The translations under genes were made by a program, and so were the position numbers. Below are positions 22,922 to 33,359 of a DNA stretch of 64,000 bases, piece by piece. This stretch comes from Armigeres subalbatus (Eukaryota > Arthropoda > Insecta > Diptera > Culicidae), in NCBI RefSeq assembly GCF_024139115.2, contig NC_085140.1, positions 292,979,293 to 293,043,292 of the forward strand, read 5' to 3'. The first letter of the stretch is position 1. Every line of letters begins with the position of its first letter. The notes beneath the pieces were generated by a model. It ran no database searches. It was not told where the DNA came from and was given only the letters and a program-made list of their open reading frames with translations.

Positions 22922-24151
22922 CACAGTATCAATTTTTGTGTAAATTTACGTTTATTTTCATGCACATATTTGGAACATAAAAATAAACGCAAATATGAGT
23001 CAGATATTAAATTTACACGGATTGCAAATGTAGGTAGTCATGCGTAATTACATGACATGTATTTTTAACTGAATCTATCCAATCGTTTAATTTTACACGA
23101 TCATGTAAATTTAAACAATGATTTAATAACATTTCGTTTACGGTGTTTTATTTTAGATTTGGAACTTTTAGTAGAAAAAAATGACTTTAATGAACGATCT
23201 AAGCCACAATTTCAGAACCCAAAGCTGTATATAGTCCTTTATGAGAATATTCCTGGAAGAGAAAACGAAATTCCAAATATATGTGAACGCAGATATATAT
23301 TCATTCAATTTAATGGTAACTCTAAATATTTATGATACTTTTATTTAAATAAAATGACGAGCTTCATAAATTTTATTTGTTTATTCATACAGTTAAATAT
23401 GTAGCAGTCTTAATAATAACAGTAGTGTCAGGCTCCCATTACTCCAAATTTCTACAACGCAGAATATGCAGAATACTGGCTATCCGGAATGCAAGTGTCG
23501 AAGCAACGAATCTCAAGTCAAAATAAAACAACGGAAAATACTGCTTGACTTCAAATAGAAGTGTCGTTGAAAAGTAGATTTCTTTTATATTACTCGTAAA
23601 ATTTGTACCGTGTACGAGTATCCACAATCAACAATTGTACACTTAAAGCACTTTTGGAAATTGCTGACTTGCGTATTGCAGATCAATTTTCCTCATCTTC
23701 GAAACAAGCTTTGCAAAATTTACAGTTAATATTGTCTCAACAAATAAAATGTACCACCACCTCACTAAGTGAAAAAAAAAACCTGAAGTAAACTTGTGGC
23801 ATCTACTATTTCTGCTTGCTTATGTTACTGTAGTTTTACACGACGATTGAACATTAAATCAAAATTGATTGAAAATTCAATGTATTTCCATTTATTTTTA
23901 AAGTAGCAGTTGAAAAATACGCTGTACTGTGAAAACATGTTAAATAAAATTTAAAATTATGTGTTTTTCGATGCTCTTATTATGTGCATTAAAATACACG
24001 TAATTTTCAATCGAATTCAAGTTTCAATAAAATTATTATTACAGCAATTAAAAAATATACTTAATTTTCAATCAAATTCTTGATTCAATCAATTTATTAT
24101 TACATCATTTCCAATTTACATGTCGTGTAAATTTCATTATTTGTTGCTGTG
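22922..24151. mobile_element. TA-flanked 1.2-kb inverted-repeat element
   Basis: The left terminus CACAGTATCAATTTTTGTGT and the right terminus (reverse complement CACAGCAACAAATAATGAAA, then TTTACACG) are imperfect inverted repeats. TA lies on both sides (22920-22921, 24152-24153). Blocks containing TTTACAC recur internally. No transposase recognised. Confidence 0.55.
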
Positions 24152-24394
24152 TAGTCGGCTTTGAGACATTTATTTGATTGACATTTGTCTCCCTCGTACA
24201 CGTTCAGTCGAAGTGATTTTTGGTCGAACGGATATTTAATCAAAATTAAAGCACGGCATAGGTTTTCTTATTCTTTTCATGAATTCTCTTTCTTTCACTT
24301 GATATAGCTCAGTATAAAATTCACGTCTAGCCATAATTTGTTATTGGTTGGCTGAAAACTACATTTCGACCAAATGACCATACGACCTAATGTA

Positions 24395-25388
24395 CACACT
24401 TAAATCCAGAATTGCAGCTCGGTAATATATTTTACTGATTTCATCCGGTAAAATTATTTTTCAACCGAGAGAGCGGTAAATTTAGAAGATTTTACTGATT
24501 TCCGCAATATTTCTTGCCGATGTCTCAGTAGAGTAAAATAATATACTGACCCTCGGTAGAATAATTTACCGATCTACTCAGTTTTACGAAATTTCTCTAT
24601 ATCTGTCAATGAATTATACTGATCTTTTTTTTTCTATCTTTATTAAAGAGATTTTCAGCGGCTGGCTCATCTCTTAATTATACTGATCTCTCAGTAAAAA
24701 TGATACGATATACTGAGTGTACGGTAAAAACATGTACAGAACACTCAGTTTCCGAACAACTTCTGTGATACTTTTTTTGTTTGGTTTTGGTTTTGGTCCC
24801 ATTTTTTTGGTTACGGCACCTCTTTTTTTCGAGCGAGGATATTTGGAGTGGAATTAGTTCTAATCACAATTTGTGCCTGTGTTCCTGTTAATAATATGCA
24901 ATACAGCATACAGGTAAGTGCATTATTACTGTTTATATTAATTGGTGTTAGATTATAGCTATCTGAAATTTTCAAACACTTGCGCGTTGAATAAAATCCC
25001 CGTTGCTGTCTTCGATTTGATTGGGCTTTGTTGGAGAATAAACGACTTTGGACGGCGGAAGTGGATTCCGATAGATAATGAAATTTCTCCTTCCAAATAA
25101 CATTATTAAAAATAAACTGTTAAATCTATTAAAAAAGTCGGATGTTGTTGTTGTTTTTTTCATTATCAATAATACGATACGATATGGTTATTTGAATTAC
25201 AGAAGTCTGTACTATTTTACAGATTCACCAGTATCATACCGAGTAGTCGGTATTTTGTATACCGAGTGCTCGGTAATTTTTGACATTGGTAATTAGTTGG
25301 AATCGATTACCGAGGTGACTACCGAGAGCTTAGCTGTTGAGAAATCGGTAATTCATTTACCGAGCCCGGTGAAAAAAAAATAAGTGTG
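24395..25388. mobile_element. TA-flanked 1-kb element rich in 'CGGTAA/TTACCG'
   Basis: Short termini CACACTTA and TAAGTGTG are flanked by TA (24393-24394, 25389-25390). Both subterminal regions are full of TTACCGA and TCGGTAA words in opposite orientations. Non-coding. The open frames at 24972-25169 and 25078-25296 have no known motif. Confidence 0.6.
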
Positions 25389-25390
25389 TA

Positions 25391-25859
25391 GACCGGATCG
25401 ATAATCAAAGTCCTCATTTCCGGAATGGCAAAGCTACACTGTTAAGCTAAATGAAAACATTATTATTCGTACTATCAGGACCTGTACCACCGAAAACATA
25501 AAACATTAAATTCGATGAGATATAATTTACACTAGAAGAATAATTGACGCATAAAAACAGTATAAAAACAAAAAAAGTTTAGTTCAATCGAAATAGTTCG
25601 GATAAAAACTTGTATGTGAGTAACTTTAATTTATCGGGCTTCAGCAACTCTGACAGAATCTGAGTTAAAGGTGAACAAATTGCTGAAATCTCGATAAAAA
25701 AAATGTAGTATGTACAATTTCACTTAATTGCACCCGATAAAAAAATTAAATGTGTACAATTGCACTAAAAACACTCAAGTGGTGAAATTAAATGAAATTG
25801 TACGAAATCTTCTTATGATATTATGAATAATGAAATTACTCTTTGTAATGCAAATCATC
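25391..25859. other. unassigned stretch with Penelope-terminus-like segment
   Basis: 25784-25830 (CAAGTGGTGAAATTAAATG.., then TTGTACGAAATCTTCTTATGA) resembles the terminal repeat of the Penelope-like element at 19702-19746 (AAGTGGTGGAATTCAATGGG, then TTGTATAAAGTCGTCTTATG). The rest is unrecognised. Confidence 0.4.
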
Positions 25860-26693
25860 ACTATGTAGGGGTAATGTTCCGGTCTCCATCTCACTGAACA
25901 TATATGCGGGAGTCTCACCACGCAGGAGTGTAATCTTTCCAATCTACAATAACATCATTCGTTGTGCGGGCGTCTGAACAACGTAAAGGAAGAATTTATA
26001 GAATGCAGGCGTCCCACCACTTAGAGTTATAAACATTCATATCCACAATAACACAATTTTTGCGAGTGTCCCACCAACACAGAGGAACAATTTCACCATG
26101 CAGAATTGTGATAATTTAGATCCACATTTTCACCATTCTACTTGCGAGAATTTCACCACCTAGAATTTTAATAATTCCGATCCACGATAACACCATTCTT
26201 CTTCCGGGCGTCCTTACAATGCAGAGGAATGATCTTTTGAATGCGGGCGTCCCACCCGGCAGAGTTATGATCATTTTGATCCATAATAACACAATTCTTC
26301 TTACGGGCGTCCCAACAACACAGTGGAAGAATCTCTTGAATGCGTACGTCCCGCCAAGGCTATGATCATTCCGATTCACAATAACACTATTTTTGCAGTC
26401 GTAACGCAGAGAAGGAATGTATTGAAGTGGGCGTTCCACCATGCAGAGTTGTGATCATTCCGAACCACAATGACACCATTCTTTAGGGCGTCCCATCAAC
26501 GCTGAGGAAGAATCTTTCGAACAGGGGGTCCCACGACGCAGAGGTATGATCATTCCGATGCATAATGACACTATTTTTGCGGGCGTCGCACCAACGCAGA
26601 GAAGGAATGTATTGAAACGGGAATTCAAACATGCAGAGTTGTGATCATTCCGATCCACAATTTAGCATTATTGTTCTTGCTGAAGTCTTACCA
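25860..26693. repeat. degenerate tandem array, about 90-105-bp unit (left part)
   Basis: The unit contains CGGGCGTCCCACCAACGCAG and GATCATTCCGATCCACAATA, then ACACCATTCTTCTTGCGGGC. Recurrences near 26182, 26284, 26377, 26465, 26559 and 26655 are 88-103 bp apart. The array continues at 27191 after a MITE. Open frames are repeat translations. Confidence 0.8.
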
Positions 26694-27190
26694 CCCAAGT
26701 AGCACACGCAACATCTTCCTAAAAGCACGTTAGGAAGATGTCAAACACGTTCGAAAAATAAGTTGCATGTTTTTTTACCATGTTACTTCAATGCGTCTTT
26801 CAAAATTGAATTGTTTGTGTAAATTAAGTTGCAGATAAGTTGAGTGTGTCTTCATGTTTAATTTAGCATCGTTCAACGTTTTGACAACTCACATTTTTTT
26901 CCTGTAATAGTGCAATCCCTTCGAAGTGTTCAATGGTGCTGTGGTAGAGTGAAGGACTATCAATCACAAGATCCATAAATCCAATCCGGTTATTTTTTTT
27001 TCCGCTGTAGTATTTTGCAACATTATTGCAATGTTACTGCAATCGAAGGATGTTTCCGTAGGCTCCACGTCTTGCGCTTTTTAGATTGCAAGAGAGTTAT
27101 ATTTGATGGCACATACGCAAAGATTGTTTCTTTCCGATTAGTTGCAACACAGTGAAATGTTCAGTTGTGAAACAATTTGTGCTGCTTGGG
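26694..27190. mobile_element. MITE (CCCAAGTAGCAC) inserted in the tandem array, with tRNA-like core
   Basis: Inverted termini CCCAAGTAGCAC and GTGCTGCTTGGG. The flanks share CA, and removing the element gives CCAACGCAG, exactly the word found in neighbouring array units, so the ends are supported by an empty site. Inside, about 26930-27000, GTGCTGTGGTAGAGTGAAGG resembles a tRNA A box, and AAATCCAATCC then a T run resemble a degenerate B box and pol III terminator. Confidence 0.75.
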
Positions 27191-27572
27191 CAACGCAGAG
27201 GAAGAAAAACTTGAATGCGAGTAGTCCACCACGAAGGATTGTGATCATTACTATCCACAATGACATATTTTTTTTGCGGGCGTCCCACCATAGCAGAGGA
27301 AGAATATCTTGATTGCGTGCGTCTCACCACGCAGAATTATGATCATTTTGATCCACAAAAACACCATTCTTCATGCGAGTGTCCTACCAATGCAGAAGTA
27401 GAATGTAATGATGTGAGCGTCCCGTTACGATCGACAATAATACCATTCTTCTTGCGAGCATCCCATCAACGCAGGAGAAGAATGTCTTGAATGCGGGCGT
27501 CCCACCACGCAGAGTTTGATGATTCCGATCCACAATAACACCATTATTCTTACGACCGTCCCACCAACGCAG
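27191..27572. repeat. degenerate tandem array, about 90-105-bp unit (right part)
   Basis: Continuation of the array at 25860-26693 with about four units (CGTCCCACCACGCAGA, GATCATTTTGATCCACAA..). Confidence 0.8.
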
Positions 27573-27579
27573 AGAAAGA

Positions 27580-27740
27580 AATCAGAGCACGTGGTATTCG
27601 ATTGCCCGAAGTTTGCGGATGTACGTACAGGAAAGACTGCCCTAAGAACGGTTTGGGGGAAAATCCAGTGCAGTAAGCAGTGTTTGGCTTCGGGTTGTCA
27701 GAGCGCCGGTAATCTGGAAGTCTTCTGCCAACCTGCGTGA
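27580..27740 (+). pseudogene. possible C-terminal scrap of a non-LTR ORF2
   Basis: The peptide SEHVVFDCPKFADVRTGKT resembles the 'xEHVLFxCPRF' segment that follows the RT/RNase H part in R1- and LOA-type non-LTR elements. No further homology is visible on either side. Very short, so tentative. Confidence 0.4.
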
Positions 27741-28985
27741 TGAACTTATAATAAGAATTAACAAATACGGAAATGAAGTAATTAAAAAATACTACCAACA
27801 AGAATCGTCGGACCGGCTTTGGCACTCGAACAGCCAACCTGCTGAAGAAAAAAATAGAGGAAGGGAGCACTTCGGGTATACACCACCAGTGCGGACGTCA
27901 TCCACCACCGGAACTGTCGAACCACCTCTGCAACTCGAAGACGAAACTGGCACAATGCGTGAAAACGATACCGGAGAGAGTCAGGAGGGTTTGTGGAGGA
28001 AGTTTGTAGCACGACGTGCGGATTGACCCCTTGAAGAATGGTGTACTGCAGGTGGAATACCATCCGAGTCGGAACTATACGCAAATTTTCTATGCTAACA
28101 TGTATGTCATTTCAAACTTGCGTCTTGAATCGAGGAATGTTGTATGAAAAATGTTTTCCCTGAAAGCAGCATTATCTTACAGATACTTTTGTTGTTGTCA
28201 AAAATAGTAAAAGCATATATATGAACAAAGCTTTTTTTTCTCTTTCCAGGGGTCGTCTGCCAAACATTCAGAAGGTAAGAAATAGTTCAAGATATGAAGA
28301 AGGACTATTTTGGCAGCACTATCTGTTACCGCCGGGCATATACAGCGGGTCTCCTGTCCACGATGTCTCTGTTGTCAAATTGGAAAAGCAGCCAATAGAT
28401 ATTGCGAGAAGATTGAAAAATTCGAACCGGGGTCCGACGGTCGACTGTCGTAAAGCTGTTCCGCAAACGTCAAATCACTTGTTGCACGGTAAAAATTTTT
28501 GGTTTCTTTTTTCGGTGTGAATGTTGATTATTAAAATTAACGGGAATATGCAACTTTAAACAAGTGTTACATGCCGCTATATTTTTTAAACAAGTTTTAT
28601 GATACTTTGAAGGCATTTTGTCATATATTTATGTGATTTAGAAACATTTTAGATTTCTCGAATATTCTTATTATCAAAAAATATCAACACTTTTCGTACA
28701 GTGCATGCCATTTTGAAGTTTCCAACACTCAGTCTGCTTCTTCTTCTTTGCTCCGCAAAATTAGAATTTTTCTCTTTTCTCGCAATATCTGTAACGTGAA
28801 GTGAAGAATAATCAATTACATTGTCAAATTTTCATATTTTATATATTCATTTTTTTTATCTTCATGCTTTCATAATTTCATAATTTTGGATTCTTATACT
28901 GCCGTACACTGCTTATATGAAACTATATTTTTAATTATATATTTTCATACTTGTATAATTTCTTATTTTCGTTTGCCTTATTATT
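27741..28985. other. unassigned stretch
   Basis: Open frames at 27782-28084 (minus) and 28221-28520 (plus) lack recognisable domains. The right part (28530-28985) is AT-rich. Confidence 0.4.
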
Positions 28986-28986
28986 A

Positions 28987-29750
28987 TTTTTGCCTTTCTC
29001 GTATACAAAGTATACGTAAAGGCTATATGTTCGCTCCAAAAACAAACTTTTTATAGGAGGCTCGGAGACCCATAGTGTTATATACCGATCGACTCAGCTC
29101 GACGAATCGAGGTGATGTCTGTGTGTGTATGTGTGTGTGTGTATGTGTGTGTGTGTATGTGTGTGTATGTGCGCAAAAGTTTGCCAAAAGTCTAGCCCAC
29201 TTTTCAGGCACTTACCCTTAACGGATTTGCTTGCAACAAGCTGCATTCGACGCAGAATCCTGTCCCATTGTTTCCTATTGAAAATTGGCTGGATCAGACT
29301 ATGGGCTCAGAAGTTAAGGTCAAAATACTTTTTGTTTAGACAACAACGAGTGGAAAAGTCTAGCCCATTTTTAAGGCACTTACCCTTGACGGATTTGCTT
29401 GCAACAAGTTGCATTCGACGCAGAATCCTTTCCCATTGTTTCCTATTGAAAATTGACCCGATCGGACTATGGGCTTAGAAGTTAGGGCCAAAATACTTTT
29501 TTTTTCATATAAAAGTACATTAAAAAGTATAGCTCATTTTTTGAGCACTTATCCTTAACCGATTTACTCACAACAAGTTGCGTTCGACGAAGAATCCTGT
29601 CCCATTGTTTCCTATTGAATATTTGCCGGATCGGACTATGGGCTCAAAAGTTATGGACAAAATACTTTTTTTCATACCAAAAGTGCGTAGAAATTACTAA
29701 CTCGAAATAAACGAGAAAGGCACCATCACCGCTAGGTGGATTAATCTGGG
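28987..29750 (+). mobile_element. 'GCCTTTCTCGT' repeat family, member 2 (expanded)
   Basis: Starts TTTTTGCCTTTCTCGTATAC and ends AACGAGAAAGGCACCATCAC then CGCTAGGTGGATTAATCTG, like 11193-11640. It holds a (TG)n tract (about 29117-29170) and three internal tandem units. Non-coding. Confidence 0.75.
29211..29690. repeat. three tandem units of 168-170 bp
   Basis: The word CTTACCCTTAACGGATTTGC begins at 29211, 29379 and 29549, followed each time by CAACAAGNTGCATTCGACG and CCCATTGTTTCCTATTGAA. Single-unit members of the family (11193-11640) show this is a local expansion. Confidence 0.85.
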
Positions 29751-29950
29751 TTTTTTAAATATATTTTTATATTTATCACGTTGTCATTCTATCTCATTTC
29801 CTCTTATTTTTATATTTCATATCTTTATATTTTCATTTTATCTTATATTCATATTTGTTTTTTTTTTTCATACGATTACATTTTCATATTTTTAATTCCT
29901 ATATTTTTATTTTTATAGCATGTAAATATACAAGTGTAAAAATGTTAAAG
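29751..29950. other. AT-rich unassigned stretch
   Basis: Pyrimidine/AT-rich DNA with TTTTATATTT words and nothing else recognisable. Confidence 0.4.
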
Positions 29951-29952
29951 TA

Positions 29953-30447
29953 GTGGGAATGACGGCTTTGGCAGGTTTTGTTCTATTATTGTCAGGGGGG
30001 TTTTTATAGCAGACCCCACACGACGGAAAAAGTTTGACAAACTCTTGATTATTGAAGAAAACGATTGATGGTGTGAGTGCGAACCCAAAATATTGAAGTA
30101 AATATTGAGGGAAATCAGAAAAGTTTGATATTCTTTTCAATATTTCCCCTCATCTCCCCCCGCAGTTTGCCCACAGGAGTCGATGACGGTTGAGTGTGTG
30201 CGTGTTTTGTGCGTTATACCGCTATTTGATTCGTATTAGTTCAAGAAAAAATTGAGTTTTTCTTCAGCTACGGCCATGCCGGCTAATCAGTGAAAATATT
30301 GAAGAAAAGTTTGATGAAAAGTTTGACGAAAAAAGTATTGTCAATATATGCCTCGTGTGGGGTCTGCTTATGACTGATTTTGCTCAAATTTGGCCTAAAC
30401 ATTCTTCGTATATCAAAGAATATTGTGGCCAAATTACATTAAACTTT
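29953..30447. mobile_element. MITE (GGGGGAATGACGG family), interrupted and 3'-degenerate
   Basis: The left part GTGGGAATGACGGCTTTGGC.. to ..GGGGGGTTTTTAT matches 20297-20487. The family sequence resumes at 30369 (TATGACTGATTTTGCTCAAA..AAGAATATTGTGGCCAAATT). The inverted right terminus is lost after about 30447. A second element (30008-30368) is inserted in the middle. Confidence 0.8.
30008..30368. mobile_element. MITE (AGCAGACCCCACACGA) nested in another MITE
   Basis: Inverted termini AGCAGACCCCACACGA and TCGTGTGGGGTCTGCT, flanked by TAT on each side (30005-30007, 30369-30371). The uninterrupted sequence is known from the copies at 20297 and 63554. Contains repeated AAAAGTTTGA words and no coding region. 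Confidence 0.85.
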
Positions 30448-30669
30448 TTCCGTACCGTACATCAATCAGATTTTAATTACATTTTGTCTAGAATTTATTA
30501 TAAGCATTTTAAAATGATCTCCCTATGCTTTGCTGTAGGATCTGTCAAAGTTAACACCATCGTGCGTCTTCTTCTTATTTTTACTTGGATTCGTCTATAT
30601 AGTCCAATAGAGCTCCCTACTGTTTGCCCAGCCCACTAACCAAGGAATCAATATTCGAGCAACGCCCAA

Positions 30670-31071
30670 TGGAACGTACACACGGTCAAGCAGTTTGACC
30701 AACATTGACTCCACCTCTCGTTTATTCAAACATCCATCAAGTTCCATCAACAATCAATTTATTCGATCAACAATATCACACACGAACGACCGAAGTGCCA
30801 ATTTGAGCACCAACCATCAAAAAATATATGGGGGTTTGTGCAACTTCACTACAAATGCTCAAACATGTTCGGCGAACCTTGACTCCACCCCCGACAACTC
30901 AAACCAAAATTAAACTGTTTTAATTTTTTCCAACCGAGCCGCCAACTGTCAAATGGTTGTTCGAACAGGTTCGAACAACTTCACACACGTTCAAACAAAG
31001 CAGCAACCTAAGCATTTTCTTGGGGGCTGAGTCAATGTTCGTCAAACTGCTTGACTGGTGTGTACGTTGCA
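30670..31071. mobile_element. 404-bp MITE family, copy C
   Basis: Same family as 8984-9794 with TGGAACGTACACAC.. and ..GTGTACGTTGCA termini, 402 bp. Flanks are CAA and TAA, so the 3-bp duplication is eroded. A 10-bp internal duplication (GAACAGGTTC) distinguishes it. Confidence 0.8.
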
Positions 31072-31074
31072 TAA

Positions 31075-32121
31075 CAATAAACCCTTTATCGTCAACGATC
31101 TAAACCACGATGACGTCACGCATCGATTTTCAGTAAGAAGAAAACCTCATCTGAGGGCAAAGTTTACAAAAAATGAACATCAACGTGAACATCCGGTGAA
31201 CTAAAAGCTCCGAATTCACTCAAATGTTCATCGGCCCGCAGCGGATGTCTTTTTTTCGAGCTAAAAGAAGAAGAATCGTGGAAAAAGAAGACGCTCGTGG
31301 TTAAGTCCACAGAGTTTGTTACTGACAAACGCACCTCGCAACAAGCTTTTATTCGAAACCAAACACAAAATGACAACAATAATTTTCCTTGCATGCTCTG
31401 ATATTTCCGAGAAAACGATGCAAATTTTGTAATCTTAGTTAGATTCTCGAACATTTCCATAAAAGCAAAAACTATAATAGCATAAAACCGAAATTTGCCG
31501 TAGAGATAATGCAAAATAACGGGATGAAAAGTTAGCATAGCATATCTGACCGCACACTATCCTGAGTTGGTTGTCGATAGGGACGAAAGATGCGCCAGAA
31601 AAACAGCCAGGGGCTTGGCATGTTTTTCATTCAACTTTGTTCAACACTTGGCCAGGTGCAAACTAACGGGATTAAAAGTAAGCAACAAATTGTTGCTAAA
31701 TCTCGGATCTTTGTCATTATTTTCTCCGACAAAAGCTTTGTCGTTGGTTCTCTCGCTTGTTTCGCACGCGCATCCAAAAAAAAAATCCCTGCCATTAACA
31801 CAAATTTTCCTCCCTGAGACATCTATGAAGTAAGTATGAGTTCCCTGCATCTTCACTAGTAAATGTTGAACTAATATTCCTTCCGATCCTTACGTTAAGG
31901 ACGTGTCCAATGAGAATAGAATAGTATTTATTTACATTAGGACGTGTCCAGGTGTACAACTACTTCTGTATAGGAAAAGGTATTAATGCTATCATCAGAA
32001 ATCTTCAGATAATAATCATGAAAGAAAATATTCCGGTTTGAATTCTCGGTAGTCAGCGTTGCGGACGGGAATAGGATGTGCTGCTCAAATGGTCCGGTAA
32101 CCGAAATGCAATCAGAAGCGA
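31075..32121. other. unassigned, with old dispersed repeat
   Basis: 31380-31530 is similar to 21830-22000. AGGACGTGTCCA occurs twice (around 31899 and 31940), flanking about 29 bp. At about 32055 GTTGCGGACGGGAATAGG is shared with 14151. No gene recognised before the exon that follows. Confidence 0.4.
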
Positions 32122-32388
32122 ATGACCGATTCTCGTAAGCTTTGCCACATTCAAACCAAATATTTTTTTATGTTTCTCCTTATAGCATTGAGCATCAATG
32201 CTGTCCGCGCGGACGACCAAACGGACGAACTGCAGCTCAACATTTCCTGGAATGCGATTCCAGCCGATGGTGGCTACAATCTGTACGATGTAAAGGTTTG
32301 GCATGTTGCCACGGATGGATGCATGATTGAGCCCACACTGTTCGTAAACCATCATAACCTGACATGTGCTCCTATTCACACAGAAACG
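32122..32388 (+). CDS. candidate first coding exon: signal peptide plus fibronectin-III-like segment
   Basis: I do not recognise the gene. The frame runs from ATG 32122 (or the in-frame ATG 32170) to a consensus donor ACG|GTAAGT at 32389. From the second ATG, MFLLIALSINAVRA is a textbook signal peptide with a likely cleavage site before DDQTDELQ. Then LQLNISWNAIPADGGYNLYD and VKVWHVATDGC follow, with the W..Y..V.V strand pattern of a fibronectin-III or cytokine-receptor-like fold, two Cys and two N-glycosylation sites (NIS, NLT). The exon ends in phase 0. This suggests the N-terminus of a secreted or membrane receptor-type protein whose other exons lie downstream. The alternative is a chance frame, but the combination of signal peptide and donor argues against that. 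Confidence 0.5.
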
Positions 32389-32547
32389 GTAAGTTCTAAA
32401 GTAAATTGTTAGTTTTTCTGTCCCAATTCGCATCAGTATCTTATGTTATTTTTAGGGAATTTTATTTCTCATTAAAATAAGCGAAAAATGCCTACTCTAT
32501 GATTAATGAGATAAATGTAGATAAAATAAAGATATGCATTTTCATAA

Positions 32548-32622
32548 CATTGCAAAAAGCGTTTAACTTCACGCAGAAGTAAGTTACTTCACGCAGAAGT
32601 AAGTTAAACGCTTTTACAATGT
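32548..32622. repeat. short hairpin with tandem 20-bp repeat
   Basis: ACATTGCAAAAAGCGTTTAA at the left is mirrored by TTAAACGCTTTTACAATGT at the right. The loop contains ACTTCACGCAGAAGTAAGTT twice. Resembles a very small palindromic MITE in the putative intron. Confidence 0.7.
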
Positions 32623-32691
32623 TTATATCATCTTCCAAACTTAGACGTACATGTTCATGATATCATTAAAGGCAAAAGTATAGATTTGATA

Positions 32692-33196
32692 GTTCCGTTA
32701 GGATACGTTACGGCAGGCCTGAAGAATGTTTTATAGAGGTTTAACTTAACTCAGAAGGAATGAACTCAACTAATTTATCATACTGTACTACCCCTGAAGG
32801 AGCATCCATTAATTCATGCTGTTGTTGGTCGACGGTACAGCAGCAGTGCCTTTACTCTGCTTTGTTCTCTCCGAGACAAACAAGTAAGTTGTGATGCGAC
32901 AAACGCATAGAAAAACAGAACTGCGCAAACAAAATCCTATTCGACTAGATGCTGATGTCATATCAGAAATTTGGAGCCAGTACTCGTCAATAGAAACCCT
33001 TTCCGCGCTCGATGGTATAAGAGCAAATTGAACCACCTTCCTCTTACCAGCTTCCAACTGATACTCTTCCCCTCCTCTTCATACGGGGGCTGGACAGAAG
33101 GGAAGGTCTTGAGATTTATACTATCACAAATATTGCCCGCCAATATTGCTCGCCACCTCTAAAACATTCTTCATGCCTGCCGTATCCTAACGGAAT
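32692..33196. mobile_element. inverted-repeat element (GTTCCGTTAGGATACG)
   Basis: 32692-32738 (GTTCCGTTAGGATACG..GGCAGGCCTGAAGAATGTTT) is inverted at 33160-33196 (AAACATTCTTCATGCCTGCC..CGTATCCTAACGGAAT). 505 bp, non-coding. Target duplication not resolved. Confidence 0.7.
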
Positions 33197-33197
33197 C

Positions 33198-33305
33198 ATT
33201 GCGCCGATTGAAATTTTACTAATGGCGGCGTGACAGATCATTTTCAGCCAGCGGCGGCGGCGTTGATCGTCGTGGACTAATTTCAAGCGTCAATAATTCT
33301 CCGGA
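33198..33305 (+). repeat. junction module B (partial foldback-family copy)
   Basis: TGCGCCGATTGAAATTTTAC.. GGCGTGACAGATCATTTTCA GCCAGCGGCGG matches both inner junctions of the 49097-54020 palindrome (50876-51010 and, inverted, 51900-52015). In each place the module directly precedes the 24-bp minisatellite, so this is the start of a related copy without the 150-bp arm. Confidence 0.75.
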
Positions 33306-33359
33306 TTTTCTTCAAAAGATCATCAACGGATTTCTTAGGATTTTTTTCCCACGAATTCG

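Noticed and set aside
26116..27490. Open frames in the 90-105-bp array
   Set aside because: Repeat translation without motifs; frames differ from unit to unit.
29117..29170. Promoter or origin signal in the TG repeat
   Set aside because: A simple (TG)n microsatellite inside a dispersed repeat.
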